A stretch of DNA of 64,000 bases from Dipylidium caninum (GCA_017562135.1 QEYB01000599.1:1-64000); one strand, 5' to 3'. Numbered from the stretch's first letter, positions 50,069-63,032 are shown. Notes: generated by a model not told the origin, from the sequence alone. Program-made: numbers and translations.

Positions 50069-53000
50069 AGTTGTGTATTTTTCGTAAAACAGTATTTCAT
50101 GATGCAGCTTTCATCTACTGTTGTATTTTCGATCATTAGCCCCATAAATATATCTTATTCGCATCTGTCTGAACGTTTTTTTCTGTTCTCTCAATGAAAT
50201 TGTTCACTTGATGTTCCACCTTTTAAGTTCGTGAAGGCGTCTTCCTCAGCACATTCCATTTCACCTACAAGTTACTTTCCTTGTTTCTCTTCTTTTTAAC
50301 TTCTCCTCTGAGTTGTTCTTGGTTTGTGGCGCATGACTTACGACTGTCGTCCCTTGCGTTTGCCATTTGTGAAGCCTGTCTGCCTTCTTTCGAGTCGCAT
50401 CTGGTCTGGAGTCTGGGCTTTTGTCGAAGAAGACGCAATAAAAGGAATTTCAGATAGTCAGACACGACCGGTTCCAGTTTAGCCTTCACGCAAAGCCATT
50501 CAAGACAGAATTATGTACTACATCGCATGGCACTGTTTAGCCATTTGAACCATTCATGTAGGCGGCTTTTGCCAGGCAGAAGGTGTTCGGAACTCCGGCG
50601 AAACCCCTGCCGGTGGCTGGGGTGGGGTGAGTTGGCATCAGAGGTTATTGACTCTCAGTCGAGTGATTTCTCTGGGCCGGTTGGCCTTTAAAACGCCAAT
50701 CGCTTTATCCCCGACGCTGCTGTTGGTCGCTGAACCGGTGTGTCTCCCGCAAGTTGCGACCCACGAGGTGGGAATTTCGCGAACACGAGGGCTGGGTGAA
50801 TCCCTGATGGGTTTGCGCGTCTCTTTAGGTCGAAGTGTGGCGAAACAGTCAGCCACGGTCTCTTTGGCGTTTGTGCTGCAGTTTTTCCTCCCCGACATTC
50901 CTTTTGGCGCACTCTCATTTTGGTTGTGTACGCGCCTGTGTGTTTCATCCTGCAAAATGGGAATGTCGGAAGCACTGGGCAGATGCCTTAGGAAGAAAAC
51001 CGTTTCCTGCACGCACACATCGCGATGTTGTCCGGTCCTGAGTAAACTTCTATGGGTTTGGTGTTTACACTCCTCCTGTGGGATCAACCGAGTATACTCC
51101 ACCGTCCAACGTTTTGAGCCTGGCCAAGGCGCACATTTCACCGCGAGTTCTGCTGGCTGCTCTGTCTGGTGCGTCGAGAGAGCCTCTTCGAGGCATTCGA
51201 GTTCACCCTGGAAGGCGAATTCTGTCACCGAGTCAATGAGAAATCACTCAGCCGCTAGCTCTCTGACTCGCGTAAATCCTCAAGGTGGGTGAAGACGGAA
51301 GTCTGCGTTCGGAACGAGACTTTTCACTCCATCCTCTCGGGCAGGAAGTAACGAAGAGCCCAATTCCTACCGCGATCTCGTCTGGAACACCAAATCGCTC
51401 TTCCGCGGTCCACATTCCGGTGTCGTGAGTCAGGCTCTCATACTCTTCAAAGTGCCCTTTTTTTCGATTTTCCCAGTCACAGAAGTACACGAGGTGGCCC
51501 CACCTACCACGCCTAGGAGCCAGCTGTGACAGTTGACGTGAGGGGGTTTTGACAACGCCTCGATCTGCTCGATAATTTGCCTGCCAAGTTGCAACTTAAC
51601 GCCAGATCCTGGACTTCTTCACCACTGGGAGAGGCGGAGGACTCCTCGGTGGAGCCGCCTATTGCAGAGACGCATCCGCGTTCATATTATACCACCACTG
51701 AGCCGCCCATTTCGGGCGGAGCGCGGACTAGTCTCTCTTCTTTCTCACATCTCCCCGCACGTCCGCGGTTTGCTGCCTCATATTAGTCTGCGACACTCCA
51801 CTTTCCACCCCCGCCGCCTCGCCCGGCACTTTGGGGGCTGTTGGCCCCGCCACCATTAGACGGCGATGCCTGGTGGACACGCGAAGGTCCGCTAACTGTT
51901 GCGCCGTGGCAGTAAGGCTTCCGCCGAGTGGTCGGGTCACCCGCGCAATTTGACCTCAACTAACCACGTAACAGTGGATCTGTTTACACTTCCACGCCGG
52001 CCAGCTGAGGTTTTGTGGGCTCTCCTATCTCCGGCTGAAGTACAACCGTGTCGAGAAGATTAAAGTGGGAAGACTTCACGAGTCTATGCTGAGTAAAGCC
52101 TCCTTTATACACACTGCGTGGCACCATAGACAACTTGGTCAACAATCGCTCCCGCAGTGCTTTTTTTCTCCTCTCCGTGTCTCATTCTCACAACCACAAA
52201 GTCGCTAAACGTGCGAAACGCCTTTCGATACGAGGAGTGTTCGCCTGTCTCCACTCATCGCAATAAACCCTCGTCACCAGGCGCCGTGACCACACCCTTA
52301 TGACACCAAAAGACGCTGTGAATGGTGTGATTCAGGGCGTTCAATTGCCGAGATGCCTACGCAATGCCACGAGAGCACACAATAACAAACTCCGCCTGCC
52401 GCGCCTACGACGGTCACCGTTTGAGCGGTCCGACCGCGGGGCTGTGTCCTCCGCGTCCATCGCTTCGCCGCAGTGTGGCACCAAATCCGGCGTCTGCAGC
52501 AGAGACGCATTAGAAGGCCACGGTTTTGTTCTACTGAAGTCTCACCCCACGGGCCGATTACGACGCCGTGTTTATCCGCACTCGTCCAACCAGTTCTAAG
52601 ATGATAAATGCAGGTTTGTCGAAAATAAACCTGCTTTACAGTGGCCGACCTTTTTTCTCGCCTACGTTGATTTCACGTCAACTCGCACGCTGAACGCTTT
52701 GCCGCGCTTAAGGCGGTCGAGGCGGCTAAATTGAGGCAAGTCGTAGGCTTTTCATTCCCCCCAGCGGAACTATTGCCTTGGTGGCCATTTCGCGGCGTCC
52801 AGGCCTGAGGCGAACTGGTTCGTCTGGTCGAATCCACTCATCATGAACAAACGCACTAATCGCTTTTGCACGATTACATTTTCCCCAAGATGAGATGACG
52901 AAATCTCAACGGCATTATTTTTGCCACTTTTTTCCGGTTTTAGTCCGGTCTATTCAGCGTAGCGATTAGATACGCTGTGCGCTTTCCCCCGGCGCAGTCT

Positions 53001-54167
53001 ATTTTTATCCTTGATATCCCTCTTAAAATTTGCTATGCCATTAGGAACGTCAGATGCGTTGCTTCCTGTTGGGGCAACGTAGAAAATGACTATTTCAAAT
53101 CTCCCTGCCCCTCAAACTTCATCCCATCAATTGTAGTTACTCAAAAGCGCTTAGAAGTTGAGAGGACTTTTGTGACCAACGTATTGCAACTGCAACAATC
53201 TCTCGGGTTTGAATCCTCTGACGACAGGCTTAGGGTGTGTCTCTCAAGGTCCACATTACCCACATGCTTTCTAGAGATTACCTTTGATGTGCATCGACTA
53301 TCTCTATAAAATTTTAACTAAGACTGACGTAATCTACGTGGAACTTAATTAAAAGTGGTAGCAGTCAAGAATGCAAAGGACTCCTTGGGATACACATCTC
53401 GCGATTTCATGGCAACAGATGTCATTGTTAACATCTTCTTCATTATCCAAAAGACGATTAATACAGAATTTCTGTCTCATTGACCGGGCGGAAGCTATTA
53501 GACAAGTAGCCGTTTCAAAGTAGTTTTAAACGATGCTACCCAAATATTTCAGTAGCGTTTATTTTCAATGATCGCGCCTCTCAATCTGACGACGATTAAA
53601 CGAATGTCAGGTTATTTGGACACTTAAAAGCTAGTCTCTTCAACTTTCCACCTTCTTTCGGACAGGCGGCGAACAATCGACTTTGGCATGTCTTATCATC
53701 ACAAATGCATTCCTCAGTCGTCCAATCAATGAACAGAGTAAATTGGGGAACCATCCCCACGGAGACGCTTCCCCTAATTAGTCTGCTGCTGGGCACAGGA
53801 ATTGGACTGAGATACACGTAACCCCAAATTAAATTTTTCTAATCTTGGCCCACCATCGTCAAGGCAGCATCGCACTACATGTCTTAAGCCGGGTGTGGGA
53901 AGGGAGTAGTTGCTCCGCCTAAGCATTCGACCCAGTGGGCTCTTGTAGTGAAAGGACAAGTTCCTTTCGTATTCCACTTAATTGCGTCCTGTAGTGGCCA
54001 AAGTGAAGTATAGAGAAATCCCCCTCACCAAGAACATAGAGATCGACTAGCACATTTGAACGAAATATAAGGCGAACAGGGCTGAATGGGGTCTGAGATC
54101 TCGTGTACTTTGAACTGCAAGTCCAACAGGAATTAAAGTGTGTATTTAAAGTTGGGATACGCGGATT
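50069..54167. other. Gene-poor region, first part
   Basis: Starts AT-rich after glycerol kinase, then becomes GC-rich from about 50.55 kb. Overlapping open frames at 50627-51292 (+, 221 codons) and 50638-51228 (-, 196 codons) have no recognised domain; at most one can be real, and both are more likely to reflect composition. 52.9-54.1 kb is AT-richer again and empty. I looked for reverse transcriptase, integrase and protease motifs and saw none. Confidence 0.5.
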
Positions 54168-54449
54168 CTACACCTCCAGGACAGGGATGAATATTTCGGG
54201 TCCCCGTTTGGCCAGGTAGCGAGCAAAACGCAGACCTGGGTAAAGAGCAGCCTCGTGGTCGCCCTGTTCGGCCGACTCTCTGTTCACCCCGCCGACGGCA
54301 CCAACGTCAAGTTCGTCCATTTGGCCCAACTCTGAAGTGGGGCGGCCTTTCCTCGGGCCGGGGGAATAACGCGCCTCCACTCGGAAGTGCCCGTCAAAGC
54401 CGGAGAGCAGAAGGAGCGCGTAGAGAAGCAGACGACACGTTGGGGACAT
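54168..54449 (-). CDS. Candidate small secreted peptide precursor
   Basis: Single-exon open frame of 93 residues from ATG to TAG. Residues 1-20 (start MSPTCRLLLYALLLLSGF) form a clear hydrophobic signal-peptide-like segment. The rest is hydrophilic with no cysteine, with potential basic cleavage sites: RK after SPGP and KR before GPEIFIPVLEV. That layout is seen in flatworm neuropeptide prohormones, but there is no C-terminal Gly for amidation before the KR, and I recognise no known peptide family. The sequence around the stop (gag|gtgtag) could also be a donor, making this the first exon of a longer gene. It lies in C/A-skewed DNA, the skew expected if transcription runs on the minus strand as in Dicer. 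Confidence 0.4.
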   Translation of the reverse strand: MSPTCRLLLYALLLLSGFDGHFRVEARYSPGPRKGRPTSELGQMDELDVGAVGGVNRESAEQGDHEAALYPGLRFARYLAKRGPEIFIPVLEV

Positions 54450-56377
54450 TATCCAGCCGAGTGGGAAATTAACCTGTGGGGTGGAGGACGAGACGACCTT
54501 AAATCAGAGTGGGTCACGTCGACATTGAAACCCGCTAGTCCTTCCCATTGGCGTGCGAATTTTGGACGGCATTTAAATGAACAACAGAACATTTGATTTG
54601 CACCATCGAGGAAATACCGCCTCCTGTGTGCCGAAAACAGGAACGGACGCGATAAGATTCTCCTTTCCTCGAGGATTTTCAAGGTCTTCGAGTGACTTTT
54701 GTGCTATCGTGAGGCCAAATCGCCTCTGTTGAGACCATTTACGCAAGTCGCGGCGGTCATACTAGCGGACCTTACAAAGGACTGGACGCGGATAAACTAG
54801 CATGTTCTTCTCCTGTGCCAGTCATTTCGACTCCTTCGGCCACAAAGAGAGTCCCCTTGGGATGTGGCTCGTCGGCAGCAGCGATCCCTTCGCTTCAAGG
54901 AGGTTCTCTCCCAGCCGGGCGAATGAGGAAGGGTGGATCGTCACCTGTCCGCAGTCGGCATCCTTTTGAGGCTGATTAGCCCGCCTTAAGGGCTGCGTCT
55001 CCGTGGCTTTTGCCTGCTCTCGTCTTTGGCCAGTGCATTAGCGGGGGCACTGCCGCGTCGGTGGCGCAGCATCGTGGAAGTGCGGCACAGTCGCTCCGCC
55101 GCTTGTCAGTGACCCCTAGACGCGACTCCACTTCACACTGGCTCATTTACCTCCCGGCCTCAGCCCTCACACCGTATAAAATGACACTCGGGTCTCTGCC
55201 ACCGAGGGCCTACGGGTTCGCACCTGCTTCACACGCCCCCTCTCGTCTCTCTGCGGTCACGGCTGAGGCTAGGAAGTTCACAAAACTATCAGCCGCCATC
55301 ACCTAACTCCCGCAAGTTACAAACTCTCGCAAGAAGAGACAAATGAGCCAGTATACGTGGTTAGACGGGGCGAGAATTAGGGGGGAGGGGGATAAGACGC
55401 GGAGTTGAGGCGGAGGACGCCAAAAGGATGTGTCTGTAGGGAAGGCAACAGGAGAACTGCCGACCTGCCCCAAGAAGCATCACCCATGCGCCAGCGGGAG
55501 GTGGAAAGCCCAGGGAAAACCGACTGAGGCAGGCGGTGGGCGAACCGGCGGTGCAACCACGAGTTCGCGGATCGCCAAAGCCTCGAGGAGGTGGGGCAAT
55601 GTGACTCTTATACATCCACGAGGTTTAACAAAAGACAGTTTCGGGCACGACCGATTCATGAGGGGGAAAAAGAGGGCACAACATCCACGGAACTCACTCT
55701 TTTCAGGGGGTTGCCGTCTCACCGTGAGTGGTGAATTTATACCGCGTCCTTCGGCAACCCGATTGGCTGGCAGGAGGGTTGGTACTCGGGACGCAATGCG
55801 CCCCACCTTCCCTAACACAACGAGGGGAAGATACAGGCCTTCGGGGGGGAGATGGAGGAAGCCGGTAGAAGAGGCCGCAGAGCCAACAGGATTCGAAAGT
55901 TCTGTTGGAATTTCACAACACAGTCAGTAACCGCGGCTGAACGAGGGGCGGAGAAGACTCTGTGAGATGATCTGCCCCGTCTCTGCAAGTCCAGAAGCCG
56001 TGTAAGGAAGGCCTTCCGGTCAACGCTGTCCACCGCCACGTGGCGCTGGAGGGCGGGAGGGAGAAGATGTCAAAGAAGTGGAGCGACTCTCCCGTCTAAA
56101 CCCGCTATAGAAAGGCGCACAGACTGCATGTGGCGGCCGTCCTCACCGACGAAAGCGAAGCCGAATGGGGGAGGGAGAAAGGGGCTTGAGTGGCCTTAGC
56201 CAGGCTCTTAAGACCGAATTCTGGCAAAAGAGAGCGCAAATAGGCGGACCGCAGACGCTTGAGGCGGCGCAGAGTGCACTGAATTCAGTAGAGAGGAAGA
56301 AGTCGTGTCGCGTTGCTTACTCTTTGACAGCGACAAATGCGACCGCACGGGTAGAGGGAAGAAAGGGAAGGCGAAGA

Positions 56378-56412
56378 AAAAGGAGGAGGAGGAGGAGGGG
56401 GAGGAGGAGGCG
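56378..56412. repeat. GGA/GAG purine repeat
   Basis: Run of AGG/GAG units in a purine-only stretch; low-complexity sequence. Confidence 0.75.
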
Positions 56413-57848
56413 CTCTCGAGAGACACGTCGCCTCATCTTTGGTGATGTCGCGAGAGGCGAACGTGAACTCACCGGCAACGAGGTGAGCTTCGCCCTCCCC
56501 TCCGTCTCGTCCACGGGACACCCAAGAGCCCGCAGTTTATGCTTGAAGGTGAGGCTTACGGGGACGCAACGACCACCAGGTAGCCTTCACCAGTTTCTCT
56601 TACAACTCCCAACTCCAAACCTTCCTGCTCTCAGCCAGTCTTAGCGTCGGCCACGCGAATCTCCATCCCGCGAGACTTGATGCTTTCCTCTTCACCTCTT
56701 CTCCAACCGCCCTCCCACGTCGCCGCGGCTGCGGGGACGAAGGGTAGCGGTGGAGAAGTAGGCGGAGGAGGCGAAGGAGGCGAAGGAGGCGGAGACGTGG
56801 TAGCCGCCAACATGCCAGCCAGACGCCAAACGACCGGCGGGAGGGGGGGGGAGGGTTTGCGCCGAGTAGGTGGCGTAAACCATGGTAAACAACGGAGTCG
56901 CACACAACGAACCGACTGGCTGGTCTCCGTCGCACCGAGAATGCTCACTGCGGACACAGTTGCACCGATATGGAGCGGTGGCGAGAGCGACAGGAGAAGG
57001 GCGCCGCAGTCCACCGCAAGTTCGTCCACCCACAGTCTCTGCGTAACCTGAATAGCGCCAACTCTGCAGCGGTGTCAGTCTTCTCTCCCAAATCCCCCGC
57101 CGCTTCCTCACAGAAGCCTCCTCGGCATCGAGTACACCGTAGTAGACGAGCCAACGTGACAGAGATCTGTCCGATCGGCGCAGCGCACTTGCAGCACACA
57201 CGGAAGCCCATCAAACCCATCTCCGACGCGCATGTCACCGTCTCCGTCGCGATTGCAAGCGCGATCATCCGCCAAGGGCTGCTCCGTCATGGAATGAAGG
57301 CGACTCAGGGCAGTCGAGAGAAGGCGGGGCTAAGTCTCGTGGCCCGCAAACATCGCGTCCCTCGGCACGGCCATGCACTGCGGGATGCTCTCCTCTGCTC
57401 TCCTCTCCCCTCTCGCCTCGTCGGACAATCATCGCGTCAATCAGCCCCTAAATAGAAATGTCCACCGTCCGCCGGGCCAACCGTTCGACTGCAGAGACTT
57501 TTCCCGCCCCACTGCCACACCGCCACTCCGACTCGTCCCCCACCATCGTCCAGGAACACGACACGCAGTGGACGGCACCCTCGTCTGTGTGCAGAACGCG
57601 CACCCACAAGTGGTCACATCAAATACTGCCGCCATCGCTCACTGGCACGACACACGAGCAGGAAGCGTTCGGTTGCGTCAACGTCTCCCCCGGTGGCTAC
57701 CACGCCCCGGTTTGATGTGCCACTCACGGAAAAATTCTCCATCATCTACAAACACACTTCCGCGGCACATCGAAGTGAGTCCACCGGGGCGACGCATCTA
57801 CGTGTCGGCGCCTCCCTTCTTCCTCGTCCTGCCTCCGCAACAGCCCGG

Positions 57849-57900
57849 TGCCTCCTCCTCCTCCTCCTCCTCCTCCTCCGCCTCCGCCTCCGCCTCCTCA
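57849..57900. repeat. CTC/CGC trinucleotide microsatellite
   Basis: Tandem CTC units that change to CGCCTC units toward the right end. It produces the spurious poly-Pro, poly-Leu, poly-Ser and poly-Arg frames in all readings. Confidence 0.85.
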
Positions 57901-58751
57901 CGGCCAGAGATTTGGACGAGTGAAGGCGGGACGAAGGCGTTTGCGCATTGTGGCGTGCATTGACACAAGCACTACAAACACAACGTCCATTTGCCCTCGT
58001 CCACCGTTCACGGGGCTCACAAACCGAGGCCTGCCGGTCTCCTTTCACTCGTCTCCGTCCCTCCGTCAACCGCCCGCACCCCCACCCCGCACCCAGCACG
58101 CAGCACCCTCCAACCTCGGTCCACCGCTCCTTTCCCATCTGTCCGACGCATTCCACCAGTCGCGTGTGCCTTCGGTTGGCAGGCGGACCGTCACACGACG
58201 ACGGGGGAGAGGCCATCTTCGCCCGAACATTATGAAATTCTCCCAAAATGCGACTTCTCCACCTCATCCTCCGTCCGAAACACACTTCGGCTTGTTCACT
58301 CCCCACTTCCAAGTGGCCCACCACACTGAAAGGGCTTTTCTCCCTCCCGCAGACGATAAACCGAGGAGAGTGGATTAACGCGGTGGGCTTTCTCCACCTC
58401 CTCTCCACAAATCCACCCGCCCCGTGTGGGTGGTGCGTCCAGAAAGCGTCTCTGATGCTGCCCAGTGCACATTACGACTGCTTGAGGTGGCGAGGTGGGG
58501 GTCGGAAGGGGTCGCGCACGAGGGCGGGCGGTGGCGGGCAGGCGGGCGGGCGGGCGGCGGCGGAGGGCGCAGAGGCGCCCACGAGGCCTTGCAATGAAGT
58601 AAGCAGGTCCTCGCGCTCACAGTCTCTGGGGCATCCGCCAACCAAATAGTAACGACGCGCGCTCTGCCGCCCCTTCGCCCGACTTCTAAAGCCGCCACTC
58701 AACCTGTTTACCTCGCCTAATTGTCATGACTACCGTCTCCCGTCACTCCGC

Positions 58752-58802
58752 CACAGCAGCAACAGCAACAACAGCAGCAGCAACAACAGCAGCAGCGACA
58801 GC
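58752..58802. repeat. CAG/CAA trinucleotide microsatellite
   Basis: Interrupted tandem array of CAG, CAA and CGA-like units. No coding context is supported. Confidence 0.8.
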
Positions 58803-59629
58803 GGCAGAATATCGCCGAAGGAGGGGGATGCGGCGGTGTGAGGGAGACTCAGACAAATGCTCGCTAAAGTGCAGGCGACGCTGTTTGACGACTGTCAAGC
58901 CAGTCGTCCGTGACGGTCGACTTGTCAGGCGCCCCTTTCAAGCCCTCCAACACGCAAATGCGCCTGTCTGCTCTCGGCGCCCTTTCAGACGCGACCGTTT
59001 CCCACTTTCCGCCCCATTTTGCGTCCCTCTCTCCCACATTCCCGAAATTCGAGGAGAAGATGACTGTCGTGGTGAGGAGCTACTCTGCCAGCCCCCTGAA
59101 GGTACGCGATGTGGATCGGAAGCATTCAGCCCCACACCCCAGGCGGCTTGTCGGCCACAGCTCGTGTGTCACGAGCGGTGGAGCCGCACGCGGTCGAGTG
59201 GCACAGGCGACTCCGCGGAGACACCGGACGAGGGCACCTCTCACCGAGACGTCAGAGACGACTGCATCCGCCTCGCCGTCAGACACTCCAGGCACGGGTG
59301 AACAGTCCACCAACTCTTCCATCCCAATCAACACGCTCCCCGCGTTGGAGCAGGCTGCGTGGTTGCAGCGTGGATCGTGGATCAGCGCCACTCGAGGAGG
59401 TGGCGGCGACCCACACGCACGGGGCCATCCACGGGTGGCGGCGCTGCGCCAACTCCAATTGGTGCGCTTTGGCGCCTCAAGTGGTCTGACAGCCAAGGGA
59501 CGCCTTCTCCTGCTCACACCGACATTCGCTCCACCCCAGACAGCTCGAGGGAGGAGACCGCCGCCTTCAGTTTGGCTGGCGTCCACAGCGTTCCCCCTCG
59601 AAGTGTGGCAGTGAAGTAGCTCCTCGTCC

Positions 59630-59655
59630 CGTCCCGTCTCGTCTCGTCTCGTCTC
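59630..59655. repeat. GTCTC/GTCCC pentanucleotide repeat
   Basis: Five or so tandem copies of a GTCTC-type unit, directly before the CCCCACG minisatellite. Confidence 0.75.
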
Positions 59656-59687
59656 CTCGCTGTCTGCCTCCTCTACTTCTCCACTCC

Positions 59688-59784
59688 TTGCCCCACGCCC
59701 CACGCCCCACTCCTCGCCCCACGCCCCACGCCCCACGCCCACGCCCCACGCCCCACGCCCACGCCCCACGCCCCACACCCCACC
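59688..59784. repeat. CCCCACG minisatellite
   Basis: About a dozen tandem seven-base units (CCCCACG, with occasional CCCACG shortening). The minus strand has regularly spaced G4 runs and could form G-quadruplexes. It explains the Gly/Arg/Trp repeat seen in minus-strand frames here. Confidence 0.85.
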
Positions 59785-61936
59785 TCCTCCAATCTTCATC
59801 GTCACCACACAATCTCACCAACACATCAACCTGCCATCTTGACCACTGACCCGTGCGACAACGTGTCCGCCTCACTGCCACGGAGATGGCACAATGGCCT
59901 TGAACGAAGTCGCACCATTACCACCACCGTCGGGCGCCCCCACTCTCCTCGCAGGTGGTGGTGAAGGCGTCCACGGCGGGGTCCCGCACACGCCACACTC
60001 ACTGAACTGCCCTTTCCACTGGGCAGGCGCGTTGAGCAACTGGCATTAGCCACCAGAAGTACTGCTCGACAGCAGTGAAAAAACCTCCCACCAACTTCTA
60101 CTGGGGCTAATCAGGCAACCGGTCAGCTCAGCGCTGCTCCCTCACCTCCGACCAAGTGGGCGGGTCCCGCCTCCACATGGGAGGGTTTTCACGGCAGCAC
60201 TGCCCTTTACACTTATAGCGGCGGGGGAGGGAATTTTACGGTGTACACCGCCTTGTGTCCCCTCACACCAGAATTTTATTGCGGACACGGAGGGAGAGAA
60301 GCGAAATATGCCTCGGAGCGGTGGTCAGAGCCTATAAATTGCCTCCTCACGTTCGCCGGACCCCACCGTCCGTCCCACCTTGCGACTTGTGCCTAGTACA
60401 AACGCACCGCTGGAGGATTTCCTCTCACATGTGTTTACTTCTCCCGCACAACGACACGCTGACGTTTTCCCCTCTGGCCAGTCTCCCGGGCATAATAAGC
60501 CCGCCTGCGTGATCAATCCAACTCAACCCTAGTCTCAGAGGGCGGGAAGGGACTCGTGGGCGGAGGGAGGAGGGGCAGAGCGAGCTACTCAGACTGTTTT
60601 ATATACTTCTCCCGAGAGCATCAATTAAACACACTCTGCTTTTTGCAATTCCTTGGGAATTTCAGACTCTAGCAATGTTAATTGTGCCCTACTCGCCCCT
60701 CTTTGCCAGCATTTTCGCGACGAGGGATGCCGTCGCTTCTAAGCCTCCACGGTGTATACGGTGCGGTTGGGGATTCGCCTATGTCGTTGTGGCTCACGGC
60801 CGTGCCGCGAACAGTCGGACACCTCCGGCGGAGGATGGCGTTTAAGCCTACATGTGCTGACCCGCGGCAGCGCCTCCTCCCCTTAACTTCCCTCCCGTTC
60901 GCCACCCCAATAAGTTTTATGTGCCATCCTCCTTTTTATAGAACCAGTTTCCGCTTTCCTATCTCCCCTTCAATACGCACGCCCTCTGGCACAGTCGTTG
61001 AAGACCCTTAACCTCGGGATTTTTGTGCATTTTTTCCTCGACAGAAGGGAGTCAAGAGATACTAAGGAAATACACAGAACAAAAGGGGTCTTGTAGCTCG
61101 CAAGTGCCTCTATATTCTTTCATTCAAAGTGACGGGTAGATTCATGTGGGTGAAGGACTAGCATAATCAGTCTCCTGAGTCCAATGAGTCTCACGAAGGG
61201 CGAATAATCTACAATAGAACCTGTTGTACAAATTTGCCTAGCTTAAATATGATTCTCTATGGAAGTCATGAGATAGTCGTGATCGTGATGCGCGGAATAT
61301 TTTATCCAGTCTCCAATTCTGTAACGCGGTCGATTGCAAATTGCACGGAGGCTCACTGTGCTAGAGAAATGTGCTTAGAACTGAAAAATAAAAAGAGCTT
61401 CTCAAGAACAGCCTTAGCCAAAAGGCGTTTACTCAGTGTGCTAAGGTCAAGAGCACTATAAGCAGGCTTAATTTTGTTACCTTTACAAATTTATGCGACA
61501 AAGATACATCACATTTTTACATAAAGTTTCTGTTATTATTTTGGGGCTTGCTCGACTTTGAAGTAAGAGCGATGAAGTCGATGGCCCTAATATTATTATT
61601 CGACGTCTTATTTGCTGAATGGCGAACCATGAAAAGGAAACTATAATACATAGAAGATATCGAATAATGGAATGCGGCACAACATCTGAAGAAATTATCA
61701 ACATGTTACATGGAAACATATCATGTAATCACTACAAATTAATCAACCCACGTTACATGCTTTTGAGTGGTTTGGTCTGTCAGCTAAACTTACTGCTTTA
61801 AGACATCACATGCAAAATAAAATTTGTTGTTTGATTAAGCTAATTATGGCAAGGCCGAATAAACACCGCATTGATTAGATACCCCGTGTCTAAAATTTCC
61901 ATTTTGTTCCCTTTAAAGAAATTATCACACTTAAAA

Positions 61937-62340
61937 ATGTCTCACAGCGTTAACCACTCTAATTCAATAACGTGTTACGAATATGACCGAGTCCAACCGC
62001 CTCAGAATGGAATTAATAGAAAGGAGAGTGCCTTAGATCTCAATGGAGATACAAAATTTTGCACTCTAAGGACAGAACTGCAGCACAAAAAGTCAGAAAT
62101 TATTCCGGATATTAACAAATCTCTACAGGTGAAGAAGGGCGCTGAAGCTCTATTAAAGTATGTTGCGAAATTGTTGTGTTTATACTATCTTGTAGTGCCG
62201 ACCAGGACTCAAAAATATTTAAAAAAGGCCACATAAGTATGATTGAACAAAATTATGGACACGGAAACAGCAACACTCGGCCTTTTTAAGGATAAAATGG
62301 ATTCCCTAAACACAAATTTTTCCACCTATCAGAACCTGGA
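61937..62340 (+). CDS. Possible start of an HR1-domain (Rho-binding) gene
   Basis: Exon 1 (61937-62157) starts MSHSVNHSNSITCYEYDRV and contains LRTELQHKKSEIIPDINKSL followed by KKGAEALLK, which resembles the first helix of HR1 coiled-coil Rho-binding domains (rhophilin, PKN type). It ends at a gtatgt donor. A second piece (about 62271-62340) reads LGLFKDKMDSLNTNFSTYQN, fitting the second HR1 helix, and ends at gtaggt. The phase between the two is off by one, and no third exon was found before enolase, so either the gene continues differently or it is a fragment. Transcribed toward enolase, which is on the other strand. Confidence 0.4.
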
Positions 62341-63032
62341 GTAGGTGAAATTTTGAAAATTACAGCATCGCTTTATTTGTCTTCTTTTAAGTCATTTTCC
62401 TCTCACGTCTATCGCGTATTATAAGTTGTTATTGTGCCCACGTTAACACCTCTTAGCATAAACTATACTGGGTCATGTAATTACTAAATTTAGCCAAATG
62501 CCCCCTAATTTTTAACTTTACTGTTTTGTACTATTTTCGTCTTGTTCACTCAAATGACTAAGGCGGGTGAATATATGAGCACTCGATATCTACTAGGTCA
62601 TTATCTTAATATTGGAATGCAGCTCACCTCCGATATCATTGGTTTTTCGGGTCTCGAAATCACTGGTGATTTACTCGGTTCTATCCGACACTGGTAGACG
62701 GCTCCGTTTTTTTCTCAAATACTTTCCCAATGGTTTTAAGTACTTCAGAGAACTGCATTATCCCTAACTCGCCCTCCCTATCCTAGCCGCGCCTATTTGT
62801 GCCCATTCATCCTACAATACGCTGATCGTGATCCCCAAAATGATACCACTTTTCTTTTCATTATGCCACTTGATGCCTTATCGCATCAAACGGAACAGGA
62901 AAACGCCTTCACGCAGTTAAGTTTCGCCTCATTTTGCTTCTATAAAGCGGCAAACCACACTATTCCTCCAGTTGTCAACTGTTATTATATCTGTAGGTTT
63001 TCCAGAGCACGGCGCGTAGTCGTCTAATCAAT
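62341..63032. other. Intergenic region before enolase 3' end
   Basis: AT-rich. A 76-codon frame at 62797-63027 (+) has no recognisable domain. No gene called. Confidence 0.5.

Larger units (their letters stand above)
54450..61936. other. Large GC-rich, C/A-skewed region without recognised genes
   Basis: About 7.5 kb. The plus strand is rich in C and A, the complement of the G/T-rich Dicer introns. Many long open frames occur on both strands (for example 59080-59808 minus and 58910-59614 plus overlap each other), which is expected in GC-rich low-complexity DNA. Microsatellites and a minisatellite are listed separately. From about 61.0 kb the sequence becomes AT-rich. Possible content: large introns of a minus-strand gene, or satellite-rich intergenic DNA. 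Confidence 0.5.

Noticed and set aside
50627..51292. Retrotransposon polyprotein fragment
   Set aside because: Neither strand shows reverse transcriptase, integrase, protease or zinc-knuckle motifs.
57848..58408. Long poly-Pro and poly-Arg frames on both strands
   Set aside because: They come from the CTC/CGC microsatellite and have no domain or conserved motif.
58910..59808. Overlapping frames of 234 (+) and 242 (-) codons
   Set aside because: Opposite-strand overlap in GC-rich low-complexity DNA and a minisatellite; no recognisable protein.
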